Made by a program: the position numbers and the translations under genes
Shown here: positions 56,201-64,000 of the stretch, piece after piece
Numbering within the stretch: the stretch's first letter is position 1
Layout of the letters: each line of letters begins with the position of its first letter
Source of the DNA: JAHEJE01 sp965216335
GTDB taxonomy: Bacteria; Pseudomonadota; Alphaproteobacteria; Rhizobiales; Aestuariivirgaceae
Direction: 5' to 3'
Assembly (NCBI GenBank): GCA_965216335.1
Contig: OZ244154.1
Location: 2,418,001 to 2,482,000, forward strand
DNA length: 64,000 bases
Notes under the pieces: generated by a model
Database searches by the model: none
What the model was told of the DNA's origin: nothing
Seen by the model: only the letters and a program-made list of their open reading frames with translations

Positions 56201-56298
56201 TCTCACGGACCAGGACGTTCGGACAGACAGTCGGACAAAGAAAAACCGCCGCGGGCAGGGCCTGCAGCGGTTTGATCAGTGTGCCGGTCCGGCCGGCA

Positions 56299-56631
56299 TC
56301 AAGTGCTGTTGCGATAGGCCAGCAAGAGCACGAATCCCGCCAATGTCATACCGAAATTGGCCGTGATCGCGCTTGCGACAATCTCATTCTGCATCGGAAA
56401 CAGGATCGGCGCGCCAAACTCGCGGAACGCAAAGCAGCCGATCATCATGACGGAAAAGTTGACCATGAAGTTGAACGACGATTCAACCTGTGTCAGCCGC
56501 ATCACCACCCCGGCACCGACAAAACTCATGATCGCCATGATCAGCAGTCCGACATAAGAAACCTCAGACGATCCCCCGAATTGCGGCCGCCACGTGATAA
56601 TTCCAAAGAAAGCGTCAATGGCCTCAAACAT
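56299..56631 (-). CDS. Small three-helix membrane protein
   Basis: A 110-aa hypothetical protein beginning MFEAIDAFFGIITWRPQFGG, with three hydrophobic segments (VGLLIMAIMSFVGAGVVM, FMVNFSVMMIGCFAF, IVASAITANFGMTLAGFVLLLAY). GGGAGAGG lies just upstream of this ATG; ATG 56661 adds ten residues. Located between ecm and ccr but not recognised. Confidence 0.6.
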   Translation of the reverse strand: MFEAIDAFFGIITWRPQFGGSSEVSYVGLLIMAIMSFVGAGVVMRLTQVESSFNFMVNFSVMMIGCFAFREFGAPILFPMQNEIVASAITANFGMTLAGFVLLLAYRNST

Positions 56632-56830
56632 CCATCCTCTCCCAACCAGAGCATCAACCACTCAGGCCCGAAACGCGCCTGATACAGCTCTCACGCGCAC
56701 AAGGCTACACCATCCATAAATTTTTTCAACGAATTCGGTACTTTAGCCTTAACACATGGTATTTGAACGATTGCATTCAGCTCTTGTTAACAGTCGCCCG
56801 GCGGGCCGGGTTTTGCGCTGCGGCACCTTA

Positions 56831-56852
56831 CATGTTGCAGCGCGAAAGCAAA
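56831..56852 (+). promoter_or_regulatory. EMC motif upstream of ccr
   Basis: CATGTTGCAGCGCGAAAGCA and two more bases, 75-96 bases before the ccr ATG. It shares CATGTTGCAGCGC with the ecm site exactly. Confidence 0.55.
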
Positions 56853-56926
56853 TGAGGCTATTGTTCGGCGCCTGAGGCATGAGGGAACAGGCCCACCGAC
56901 GCAATTGGACAAAAAGGGTTGAAGCG

Positions 56927-58225
56927 ATGAGTGCGAAATACGCTGACGAGGCACAGCCGGCCACCAACGACGGCGCACCGAAGAAGGATCTCTACGAGCT
57001 CGGCGAATTGCCGCCGCTCGGCCATGTGCCCAAGAACATGTACGCCTGGTCTATTCGCCGCGAGCGCCACGGCAATCCCGATACCGCCATGCAGGTCGAG
57101 GTACTGCCGACCTGGGACATCGACAGCCACGAAGTGCTGGTCCTCGTCATGGCCGCCGGCGTCAACTACAACGGCGTATGGGCCTCCCTCGGCAAGCCGA
57201 TCACCCCACTCGACGTCCACAAGAACGACTACCACATTGCCGGCTCGGATGCCTCGGGCATCGTCTGGGCCATCGGCTCCAAGGTCAAGCGCTGGAAGGT
57301 CGGCGACGAGGTCGTCATCCACTGCAACCAGGACGACGGCGACGACGAGGAATGCAACGGCGGCGACCCGATGTTCTCGCCCTCCCAGCGCATCTGGGGC
57401 TACGAGACGCCGGACGGCTCGTTCGCCCAGTTCTGCCGCGCCCAGGCCCAGCAGCTCATGCCGCGCCCCAAGCACCTCACCTGGGAGGAATGCGCCTGCT
57501 ACACACTGACGCTGGCCACCGCCTACCGCATGCTGTTCGGCCACCGCCCGAACATCCTCCGGCCCGGCCACAACGTGCTCGTCTGGGGCGCTTCGGGCGG
57601 CCTCGGCTCGTTCGCCGTGCAGCTGTGCGCCACCACCGGCGCCAATGCCATCGGCGTCATTTCCGACGACGACAAGCGCGATTTCGTCCTGTCGCTCGGC
57701 GCCAAGGGCGTGATCAACCGCAAGGACTTCAACTGCTGGGGTGAGATGCCGCCTGTCGGCACCGATGAATACAACGTCTGGCTCAAGGAATCGCGCAAGT
57801 TCGGCAAGGCCATCTGGGACATCACCGGCAAGGGCGTCAATGTCGATACCGTGTTCGAGCATCCCGGCCAGGCGACCTTCCCGGTCTCCTGCCTGGTGGT
57901 CAAGCGCGGCGGCATGGTGGTGTTCTGCGCCGGCACGACGGGCTACAACCTCACCATGGATGCCCGCTATGTCTGGATGCACCAGAAGCGCATCCAGGGC
58001 TCCCACTTCGCCCACCTGAAACAGGCGACCCAGGCCAACCAGTTGGTCATCAACCGGCGCATCGATCCGTGCATGTCCGAGGTCTTTGGCTGGGAGGATA
58101 TCCCGAAGGCCCACGTGCGCATGCAGAACAATCAGCACAAGCCCGGCAACATGGCCGTTCTCGTCTGCGCCCCCAAGACGGGCCTGCGCACCTTCGAGGA
58201 CGTCATCGAGGCCTGTAGCGGCTAA
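56927..58225 (+). CDS. ccr: Crotonyl-CoA carboxylase/reductase
   Basis: A 432-aa medium-chain dehydrogenase-type enzyme that reductively carboxylates crotonyl-CoA to ethylmalonyl-CoA with NADPH, the key step of the ethylmalonyl-CoA pathway for acetyl-CoA assimilation without isocitrate lyase. Features: LYELGELPPLGHVPKNMYAWSIRRERHG, HIAGSDASGIVWAIG, NADPH-binding VWGASGGLGSFAVQL and DTVFEHPGQATFPVS. MSAKYADEAQ start with an AAAGGG region upstream; the earlier ATG would add 16 residues. Confidence 0.96.
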   Translation: MSAKYADEAQPATNDGAPKKDLYELGELPPLGHVPKNMYAWSIRRERHGNPDTAMQVEVLPTWDIDSHEVLVLVMAAGVNYNGVWASLGKPITPLDVHKNDYHIAGSDASGIVWAIGSKVKRWKVGDEVVIHCNQDDGDDEECNGGDPMFSPSQRIWGYETPDGSFAQFCRAQAQQLMPRPKHLTWEECACYTLTLATAYRMLFGHRPNILRPGHNVLVWGASGGLGSFAVQLCATTGANAIGVISDDDKRDFVLSLGAKGVINRKDFNCWGEMPPVGTDEYNVWLKESRKFGKAIWDITGKGVNVDTVFEHPGQATFPVSCLVVKRGGMVVFCAGTTGYNLTMDARYVWMHQKRIQGSHFAHLKQATQANQLVINRRIDPCMSEVFGWEDIPKAHVRMQNNQHKPGNMAVLVCAPKTGLRTFEDVIEACSG

Positions 58226-58232
58226 TCTTCCC

Positions 58233-59117
58233 CTACTCGGCAGCCGTGCTGTCTTGCGTGGCTGCCTCCTGGGCCAGCCGCTCGGCCTCGCGCCGGTCGC
58301 GCAGCACCAGCAGGGCCTGGTTGATCTCACCGCCGAGGATCATCAGCAGGGCCGAAATGTACAGGAAGATCAGCGCGATGATCACATTGGCGATGCCGGC
58401 ATAAACCACCTGGATGCGGGCAAACCGATTGAGGTAGTCGGCATAGATCCAGGCGGCAACGAGCCACAGCACCATGGTGATCACCACCCCCGGCATGATA
58501 TCGCGCAGCTTGTGCCGCTTCACCGGTAGAAACTGATGCGACAGGATCAGCCCGCCGAACAGCAGCAGTAACCCGACGGGAAAGTTCAGCAGGTGGAACC
58601 AGGCCGAAAACGGCTCCAGCACCGGCAGCAGCGCTTCCGCCTTGTTCCAGTACAGCGGCCCGAACACCAGCAGCAGGGCCAGCAGCAGCAGCACCGCCGC
58701 GCCGACAATCACGAACAGCACGCTTTGCACGAACCGGTAGGGCCACAACCGGGTCTCCGAATAGCCGTAGCTGCGGTTCAGCCCGGTGCGTACGCTTTCC
58801 ACGCCCGTCGTTGCCGTGTAGAGCGTAAACGCCGCCGACAGGGTCAGAAGCCCGGTGCCCTGCCGGCCCAGAATTCCATGAATTTCCACCGTCAGCGGCG
58901 CCACAAGCTCGTCCGGCAGTCCCTCGAGCAGATAATCCACCGCCGTTTGTGCCAGGTGCTCGCCGCCGAACCAGCCGGCCAGCGCGGTCATGAACAGCAG
59001 GAACGGAAACAGCGACAGCAGGGTGCAAAATGCAATGTTGCCGGCCAAGGGAAATCCGTCATCGAGGTAGAACCGGTGGTAGATGTCCACACACAGCGTC
59101 TTCAGCGTCGATAGCAA
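58233..59117 (-). CDS. YihY/BrkB-family inner membrane protein
   Basis: A 294-aa protein with six hydrophobic segments of the YihY (formerly called RNase BN) family: FYLDDGFPLAGNIAFCTLLSLFPFLLFMTALAGWFGG, SVRTGLNRSYGYSETRLWPYRFVQSVLFVIVGAAVLLLL, FLYISALLMILGGEINQAL. Function is unknown; no RNase activity. TTG start at 59117 (MLSTLKTL). Tail to tail with ccr, seven bases apart. Confidence 0.88.
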   Translation of the reverse strand: MLSTLKTLCVDIYHRFYLDDGFPLAGNIAFCTLLSLFPFLLFMTALAGWFGGEHLAQTAVDYLLEGLPDELVAPLTVEIHGILGRQGTGLLTLSAAFTLYTATTGVESVRTGLNRSYGYSETRLWPYRFVQSVLFVIVGAAVLLLLALLLVFGPLYWNKAEALLPVLEPFSAWFHLLNFPVGLLLLFGGLILSHQFLPVKRHKLRDIMPGVVITMVLWLVAAWIYADYLNRFARIQVVYAGIANVIIALIFLYISALLMILGGEINQALLVLRDRREAERLAQEAATQDSTAAE

Positions 59118-59290
59118 TTGCGCACCTGCACCGGCGGTTGATCGGGGGGTTCAGGACCGATCGGCCCGGCCAAGCCCTGCCCCCGAGTTCCTGGATCGGT
59201 TCAAAGGCATGTGCCGGCCGGAAAAATCGAATGCAAAACCCGCACGCATAAGATAGGCATCCCGCAGGCAACACTCAACAGCGGCAGGTC

Positions 59291-60199
59291 ATGGCGGCAT
59301 CCAAAAACGACGATCCCGGTACGGATCCGGCATGGCTCACCATGGTGCCGGCGCTTTTCGTGCTGTTGTGGTCGACCGGTTTCATCGGCGCCCGGATGAT
59401 CGGCCAGGATGCCGAGCCTTTGAGCTTCCTCACCATCCGCTTCGTCATCGCCGCCATCCTGCTCGCCCTTGTCGCCGTCCTCACCCGCGCCCCGTGGCCG
59501 GACCGGCGCGGCGCATTGCACGCCACAATTGCCGGCGCGCTGATCCATGGCGGCTACCTCGGACCCATCTTTTGGACCATATCCAACGGCATGCCGGCCG
59601 GCGTTTCGGCTCTGATCGTCGGCCTGCAACCGCTGATCACCGCCTTCCTGGCTGCCATGCTGCTTGGCGAACGGATCACCCCGCGCCACTTCGCCGGCCT
59701 GGCGATCGGCATCCTCGGCGTGGCATTGGTGGTATCGCCCCGTCTGAGTTACGCCGGCACCGGCATCACGCCGCTTGGCGTCGCCATAACCGTTGCCGGC
59801 ACCTTTTCGATCGTCATCGGCTCGATCTATCAAAAGCGCTTTGCCGGGAATCACGACCTGCGCACCGCCAACGTGTTCCAGTTTCTCGGCGCCGCAGCCG
59901 TCGTGCTGGCCGGTGCCCTGGCCCTGGAAGGCTTCCGCATCGCCTGGACATCAAACGTCGTCTTCGCCATGGCCTGGCTTGTTCTGGTCTTGTCGATCGG
60001 CGCCGTCAGCCTGCTCTACCTGCTGATCCGCCATGGCGAGGTGTCCAAGGTCGCCGGGCTGTTCTATCTCGTACCGGCGGTCACGGCGCTCACCGCCTGG
60101 CTGCTGTTCGGCGAAACCCTGCTGCCCGTCCAGATGCTCGGCATGCTGGTGTGCGCCGGCGCCGTCATGCTGGTCATGCAGCGCCGGTCCACAGGGTGA
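59291..60199 (+). CDS. DMT-superfamily (EamA) transporter
   Basis: A 302-aa protein with ten transmembrane segments arranged as two EamA repeats (LFVLLWSTGFIGARMIGQDAEPLSFLTIRF; GITPLGVAITVAGTFSIVIGSIYQKRF). Probable metabolite exporter; substrate unknown. It lies upstream of mcd, which has its own promoter region. Confidence 0.88.
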   Translation: MAASKNDDPGTDPAWLTMVPALFVLLWSTGFIGARMIGQDAEPLSFLTIRFVIAAILLALVAVLTRAPWPDRRGALHATIAGALIHGGYLGPIFWTISNGMPAGVSALIVGLQPLITAFLAAMLLGERITPRHFAGLAIGILGVALVVSPRLSYAGTGITPLGVAITVAGTFSIVIGSIYQKRFAGNHDLRTANVFQFLGAAAVVLAGALALEGFRIAWTSNVVFAMAWLVLVLSIGAVSLLYLLIRHGEVSKVAGLFYLVPAVTALTAWLLFGETLLPVQMLGMLVCAGAVMLVMQRRSTG

Positions 60200-60218
60200 A
60201 ACGGCCGGTGAGTTCTAT

Positions 60219-60234
60219 TTTGCATTGCAACATG
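60219..60234 (-). promoter_or_regulatory. EMC motif upstream of mcd
   Basis: On the minus strand CATGTTGCAATGCAAA. It holds the perfect odd palindrome TTGCATTGCAA and the CATGTTGCA of the ecm and ccr sites. It is 47 bases before the mcd ATG, next to a TATAAC box (60242-60247). Confidence 0.6.
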
Positions 60235-60280
60235 GACTTGCTATAACGGCCCATCCTGACAACCCAGCGAGAGTGACTCC

Positions 60281-61969
60281 ATGAGCCTGGCGGAAAACAT
60301 TGATAGTGGACGTATCGCGCTCGACAATCTCGTCGGCGTCACCAGAGCGGCGGTAGAAGCGGTAGACCATCTGTACAACACGGCCCGCGCCTGCGCCGCC
60401 GAACGTGTTTGGGACGGCGAACGCTATTGCCCCAAACTCATCGAGCAATCCCAGCGCACGGTGCACGGCCTGGCCTGGTTCGCCACCTATGCCGAAACCC
60501 TGCGCCAGGTCTCGCTCTACGCCGAACGGCTTGAAGCCGCCGGCAAGCTCGGCGAGATCGAAGAACTGCAGATCCAGGTGCTGTTCGGGGAGTATCTCAA
60601 CCAGATCGCCGGCGGCATCCCGATGAACCAGGGCGAGTTCATTCGCCCCGCCGAGCTCGATCTGCGCCGCGCCGACACCGCTATCCTCTATGACGGCCCG
60701 GCCGGCGAACTGACCCGCTTCGGCAACACCCCGCATGTCCGCGCCCGCCTGGCCGAACTGCTCGTCGAGGCCCAGGGCAACACCACCTTCGGCGATCCGG
60801 CCATGGACGAGACCATGGACCAGATGCGCGAGGAAATGCGCAAGTTCGTCGCCGACAACGTCGCCCCGCATGCCCATGAATGGCACCTCAACAACGACTA
60901 CGTGCCGCTTGAGCTGATCGACAAACTGGCAGAACTGGGTGTCTTCGCCCTCACCCTGCCGGAGGAATACGGCGGTCTCGGCCTCGGCAAGGAATCCATG
61001 TGCGTCGTCTCCGAAGAGCTGTCGCGCGGCTGGATCGCCATCGGCTCGCTCGGCACCCGGCCGGAAATCGCCGCCGAACTGATCCTCGCCGGCGGCACCG
61101 AGGCGCAGAAGGAATGCTGGCTGCCGAAGATCGGTTCCGGCGAAGTCCTGCCCACCGCCGTGTTCACCGAACCCAACACCGGCTCGGACCTGGCATCGCT
61201 GCGCACCCGCGCCGTCAAGGACGGCGATCACTACAAGGTCACCGGCAACAAGACCTGGATCACCCACCCGGTGCGCGCCGATGTCATGACCCTGCTGGTG
61301 CGCACCAATCCGGACGAGAAGGGCTACAAGGGCCTGTCCATGTTCCTGGCCGAAAAACCGCGCGGCACCGACGACGATCCGTTCCCGGCCGAAGGCATGT
61401 CCGGCGGCGAAATCGAGGTCCTCGGCTATCGCGGCATGAAGGAATACGAAATCCGCTTCGAAGACTTCAGGGTCAAGGCGGAAAACCTGCTCGGCGAGAC
61501 CGAAGGCGAGGGCTTTAAGCAGCTCATGCAGACCTTCGAATCGGCCCGCATCCAGACCGCCGCCCGCGCCATCGGCGTTGCCCAGAGCGCCCTCGACATC
61601 GGCTTGCAATACGCCATCGACCGCATCCAGTTCGGCAAGCCGATCATCTCGTTCCCGCGCATCGCCGACAAGCTGGCGATGATGTCCGCCGAGATCATGG
61701 CCACCCGCCAGCTCACCTACTATTCGGCCCGCGAGAAGGATGCCGGCCGGCGCTGCGACCTTGAGGCCGGCATGGCCAAGCTGCTTGGCGCCCGCGTCGC
61801 CTGGGCCGCCGCCGACAACGCCCTGCAGATCCACGGCGGCAACGGTTTTGCACTGGAATACCAGATTTCCCGCATCCTGTGCGACGCCCGTATCCTCAAC
61901 ATTTTCGAGGGCGCCGGCGAAATCCAGGCCCAGGTCATCGCCCGCCGCCTCCTGGAAGGCGCCAACTAA
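60281..61969 (+). CDS. mcd: Methylsuccinyl-CoA dehydrogenase
   Basis: A 562-aa flavin acyl-CoA dehydrogenase oxidising methylsuccinyl-CoA to mesaconyl-CoA. The N-terminal about 165-residue extension (DNLVGVTRAAVEAVDHLYNTARACAAERVWDG..) is typical of Mcd and absent in ordinary acyl-CoA dehydrogenases. The core has FTEPNTGSDLASLRTRAVKDGDHYKVTGNKTWITH and IHGGNGFALEYQISRILCDARILNIFEGAGEIQ. With ecm and ccr it gives three consecutive pathway steps. Confidence 0.93.
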   Translation: MSLAENIDSGRIALDNLVGVTRAAVEAVDHLYNTARACAAERVWDGERYCPKLIEQSQRTVHGLAWFATYAETLRQVSLYAERLEAAGKLGEIEELQIQVLFGEYLNQIAGGIPMNQGEFIRPAELDLRRADTAILYDGPAGELTRFGNTPHVRARLAELLVEAQGNTTFGDPAMDETMDQMREEMRKFVADNVAPHAHEWHLNNDYVPLELIDKLAELGVFALTLPEEYGGLGLGKESMCVVSEELSRGWIAIGSLGTRPEIAAELILAGGTEAQKECWLPKIGSGEVLPTAVFTEPNTGSDLASLRTRAVKDGDHYKVTGNKTWITHPVRADVMTLLVRTNPDEKGYKGLSMFLAEKPRGTDDDPFPAEGMSGGEIEVLGYRGMKEYEIRFEDFRVKAENLLGETEGEGFKQLMQTFESARIQTAARAIGVAQSALDIGLQYAIDRIQFGKPIISFPRIADKLAMMSAEIMATRQLTYYSAREKDAGRRCDLEAGMAKLLGARVAWAAADNALQIHGGNGFALEYQISRILCDARILNIFEGAGEIQAQVIARRLLEGAN

Positions 61970-61984
61970 TGCCGGCGGCATTGG
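61969..61984 (+). repeat. Short repeat ATGCCGGCGGCATTGG, copy 2
   Basis: Identical 16 bases to 16927-16942, again starting at the last base of a stop codon (mcd). Contains an ATGCCGGCGGCAT palindrome. Confidence 0.55.
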
Positions 61985-62067
61985 GCGGGAGCTTGGCTGA
62001 CTGGTGGCGGCTGAGGAGGGGGCAGCGGGTTTCCTCCGGCGCTGTTGCACGGCGCCGGGGGCATTAG

Positions 62068-62967
62068 ATGCCGGGTGATGGCCGCGCCATTCTGATCACC
62101 GGATGCTCGTCCGGCATCGGTTACACCTGTGCTCTGGGCATGGCGGAACGCGGCTGGCGGGTGTTCGCCACAGCGCGCAGCGATGACGATTTGGCCAGGC
62201 TGCAAAGGGTCGGGCTGGAGACTGTTGCGCTCGACTATACCGACCCGGCCAGCATCGCGGCCTGCGCCGATCATATCCTTGATGCGACCGGCGGCAAGCT
62301 CTACGCCTTGTTCAACAACGGCGCCTATGGTCAGGCCGGCGCGGTCGAAGACCTGAGCCCGGATGTCCTGCGGGCGCAGTTCGAGGCCAATGTGTTCGGC
62401 TGGCACGACCTGACCTGCCGCCTTGTGCCGGCCATGCGGGCTGAGCGGGCCGGACGTATCGTGCAATGCTCTTCCGTGCTTGGCCTCGTCGCCCTCAAAT
62501 GGCGCGGCGCCTACAACGCCTCCAAATTCGCCATCGAGGCCCTGTCCGACACCATGCGCCTGGAACTGTCCGGCACCGGCATCCATGTCTGCCAGATCGA
62601 ACCCGGCCCGATCCGCTCGCGCTTCCGCGAACACGCCATCGCGGCCTTGCGCGCCAATGTCGATCTCCATGCCTCGCCGCACGCATCGGAATACGCCAGC
62701 CAGCTCGCCGCCGAGGACGGCAAACTCGAAAGACAGGGCAGCGCCCCGCTCGAGACCCCGGCCGAAGCCCGCGCCAGGGCGCCACGCGGCCTCAAGCCCG
62801 CTTACCGTCTCGGCCCCGATGCCGTGCTCGACAAACTGATCCATGCCACCGAAAGCCCGAACCCGCGCCCGCGCTACTACGTGACATCGTCGACCTGGGC
62901 CATGGCCACCGCCCGCCGCGTCCTCTCCAGCCGCCTCCTCGACCGCCTGTGCGACCGGGTGTCGTGA
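62068..62967 (+). CDS. Short-chain dehydrogenase/reductase
   Basis: A 299-aa classical SDR. Cofactor motif LITGCSSGIGYTCALGMAERGWRVFAT (TGxxxGIG), LFNNGAYGQAGAVEDL (NNAG variant), active site Ser with YNASKFAIEALSDTMRLEL (YxxxK). An Arg after the Rossmann beta-2 (FATARSDDD) suggests NADP(H). Substrate unknown; it follows mcd by 98 bases. Confidence 0.9.
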   Translation: MPGDGRAILITGCSSGIGYTCALGMAERGWRVFATARSDDDLARLQRVGLETVALDYTDPASIAACADHILDATGGKLYALFNNGAYGQAGAVEDLSPDVLRAQFEANVFGWHDLTCRLVPAMRAERAGRIVQCSSVLGLVALKWRGAYNASKFAIEALSDTMRLELSGTGIHVCQIEPGPIRSRFREHAIAALRANVDLHASPHASEYASQLAAEDGKLERQGSAPLETPAEARARAPRGLKPAYRLGPDAVLDKLIHATESPNPRPRYYVTSSTWAMATARRVLSSRLLDRLCDRVS

Positions 62968-63028
62968 GGACTGGCCAACCCACCAGCATCGGAGCGCTCA
63001 AAGACGTCCATCAAGAAACACTTTGTTA

Positions 63029-63290
63029 GGGCCTTGCTTGGCAATACCGAGCCATTTGATGGGCAAACTCGTTCAGCCCAGCAAGCCATGGCGCGCGGGC
63101 GCGATGCGGTGCATCGGGTAAGTGGCATGGCGCACCGGACGGACGAATTCGTCCCACCGAAGGCCGGCTTTTCGCGTTTGCTGGCAAGGCAGGCGGCAAG
63201 CCATGGTCTGGTTGACAACAAGTGCCGTCTAACGCTGTCCAGCAAACGCGAAAAGCCGGTCAAATGGCTCGGTAGTGTCAAAAGAGGCTC
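63029..63290 (-). repeat. 262-bp MITE-like element, copy C (inverted)
   Basis: Reverse-oriented relative to copy A. Right end (CTCGGTAGTGTCAAAAGAGGCTC) is well preserved, left end (GGGCCTTGCTTGGCAATACCGAGCC) is diverged. TA precedes the left end; the right flank is CA. Shares the internal GGCTTTTCGCGTTTGCTGG / CGCGAAAAGCC hairpin arms. Confidence 0.8.
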
Positions 63291-63508
63291 CAAATGACAC
63301 TGGTTCGACAGGTTGCTCGGTCACGAATGAAGGAACGCAGAACCTCACATTACCGCAAGGCCCGCTCGAACTCTCCAACTTTTAGTCACATTTTTGCCTG
63401 ACAAATATTTATAAGGCAAAAATAATTGGATTCCTGAGTCTGTGACTTTCCAAACCTGGCATGCGAACCACGCTTGACACGCTCACCATAACCCCCGAAG
63501 GCTTGTGA
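63291..63508. other. AT-richer intergenic region before the small HIG1-like gene
   Basis: No gene is seen. It holds the AT-rich hairpin at 63391-63422 and a TTGACA hexamer (63473-63478) without a good -10 at normal spacing. Together with copy C this makes up the 541-base gap after the SDR gene. Confidence 0.5.
63391..63422. other. AT-rich inverted repeat
   Basis: TTTTTGCCT (63391-63399) and AGGCAAAAA (63414-63422) with a 14-base AT-rich loop. On either strand it ends near A or T runs, so it could be a weak bidirectional terminator or an operator. Confidence 0.4.
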
Positions 63509-63697
63509 ATGAACATTTTCGACTACCTGGTACCCATCGCCGTCGGCGCCGTCTTCGTCGTGCTGCTCATGGGCCTGTGGAACATGATGCGCGGCGGCAG
63601 TTCCAACACCTCGCAAAAACTCATGCGCTGGCGCGTCATCCTCCAGTTCATCGCTGTCGTCATCATCATGATCGCCATCTGGTACAAGGCATCGTGA
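63509..63697 (+). CDS. Twin-transmembrane HIG1-domain-like protein
   Basis: A 62-aa protein with two helices (residues about 5-24, YLVPIAVGAVFVVLLMGLWNM, and about 45-60, ILQFIAVVIIMIAIWYK) joined by a loop ending SQKLMRWRV. This loop matches the hypoxia-induced (HIG1) type short proteins common in alphaproteobacteria, related to factors associated with cytochrome oxidase. Role here is not established. Confidence 0.75.
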   Translation: MNIFDYLVPIAVGAVFVVLLMGLWNMMRGGSSNTSQKLMRWRVILQFIAVVIIMIAIWYKAS

Positions 63698-63725
63698 CGG
63701 CCACAGCCGCCGGCAATCTGCCCTA

Positions 63726-63988
63726 GAGCCTTTTTTTGACAATACCGAGCCATTTGACCGGCTTTTCGCGTTTGCTGGCAAGGCAGGCGGCACGCCGTGG
63801 TCTGGTTGACCACAAGTGCCGCCTAACGCTGTCCAGCGAGCGCGAAAAGCCGGCCTTCGGTGGGACAAATTCGTCCATCCGGTGCGCCATGCCGCTTGCC
63901 CGATGCACCGCATCGCGCTGCACGCCATGGCTTGCCGGACTGAACGAATTTGACCCATCAAATGGCTCGGTATTGTCAAAAAAGGCTC
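63726..63988 (+). repeat. 263-bp MITE-like element, copy D
   Basis: Nearly identical to copy A: GAGCCTTTTTTTGACAATACCG at the left and the complement at the right (GTCAAAAAAGGCTC). TA lies before the left end; the right flank is TG. It ends 12 bases before the window edge, so 63698-64000 contains nothing else. Confidence 0.85.
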
Positions 63989-64000
63989 TGGGGTCGAGAC

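Overview
The window is GC-rich alphaproteobacterial DNA. Its housekeeping synteny (acnA next to ccmABCDG; rsmI-yraN-gshB; maeB, mutS-glnD-murJ-trpS-nfu-tsaB/rimI) and its ethylmalonyl-CoA pathway genes point to the order Hyphomicrobiales (Rhizobiales) or a close relative. I cannot name a genus. No rRNA, tRNA or CRISPR array was recognised. Nearly all of it is ordinary chromosome, with one accessory island (about 9.7-20.7 kb) and scattered small mobile elements.

Layout. 1-9.7 kb: aconitase (3' end cut off by the window edge), cytochrome c maturation genes ccmABCD and ccmG, a PBP-activator-like lipoprotein, rsmI, yraN, gshB and a ComM/YifB ATPase. 9.7-20.7 kb: an island bounded by about 262-bp inverted-repeat elements and by two identical, oppositely oriented IS256-family copies; the right copy sits inside an IS630-family element and splits its transposase. 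Between the IS copies lies a compact gene set: a Crp/Fnr regulator, a YcaO-TfuA pair, a cytoplasmic HExxH metallopeptidase, a 210-aa protein ending in eight tandem GARVS/GARLS pentapeptides, and a GAMT/Rmt2-like methyltransferase. 20.6-27.9 kb: a class III adenylate cyclase with TPRs, a cyclase-less paralogue, a GNAT, a hybrid histidine kinase and OlsB. 27.8-44.8 kb: maeB, mutS, glnD, murJ, trpS, nfu, a tsaB-rimI fusion, ubiB, coaBC, dut and moeB. 44.9-47.2 kb: an operon of two DUF1538 membrane proteins, a PII-like protein and a CBS protein. 47.2-54 kb: an L,D-transpeptidase, ychF, pth, rplY and several small or surface proteins. 54.1-63 kb: ethylmalonyl-CoA pathway genes ecm, ccr and mcd, interspersed with membrane proteins and an SDR. 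63-64 kb: two more 262-bp elements around a small HIG1-like protein.

The most interesting system is the YcaO-TfuA cluster (11.5-17.8 kb). YcaO-TfuA pairs are known to install backbone thioamides. A repeat-bearing candidate precursor, a peptidase and a methyltransferase related to guanidino/arginine methyltransferases suggest a ribosomally made, repeat-core peptide product carrying thioamide and possibly N-methyl-arginine. A 13-bp motif recurs upstream of the regulator/ycaO, peptidase and precursor genes, suggesting common control by the Crp/Fnr protein. The chemistry is inference; gene content, repeats and motif are visible in the sequence.

A second regulatory signal is a CATGTTGCA-containing near-palindrome upstream of all three ethylmalonyl-CoA pathway genes, which lie in different orientations. 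Start coordinates were chosen from start codons, ribosome-binding sites and family length; several long antisense reading frames in this GC-rich DNA were judged to be shadows and omitted.
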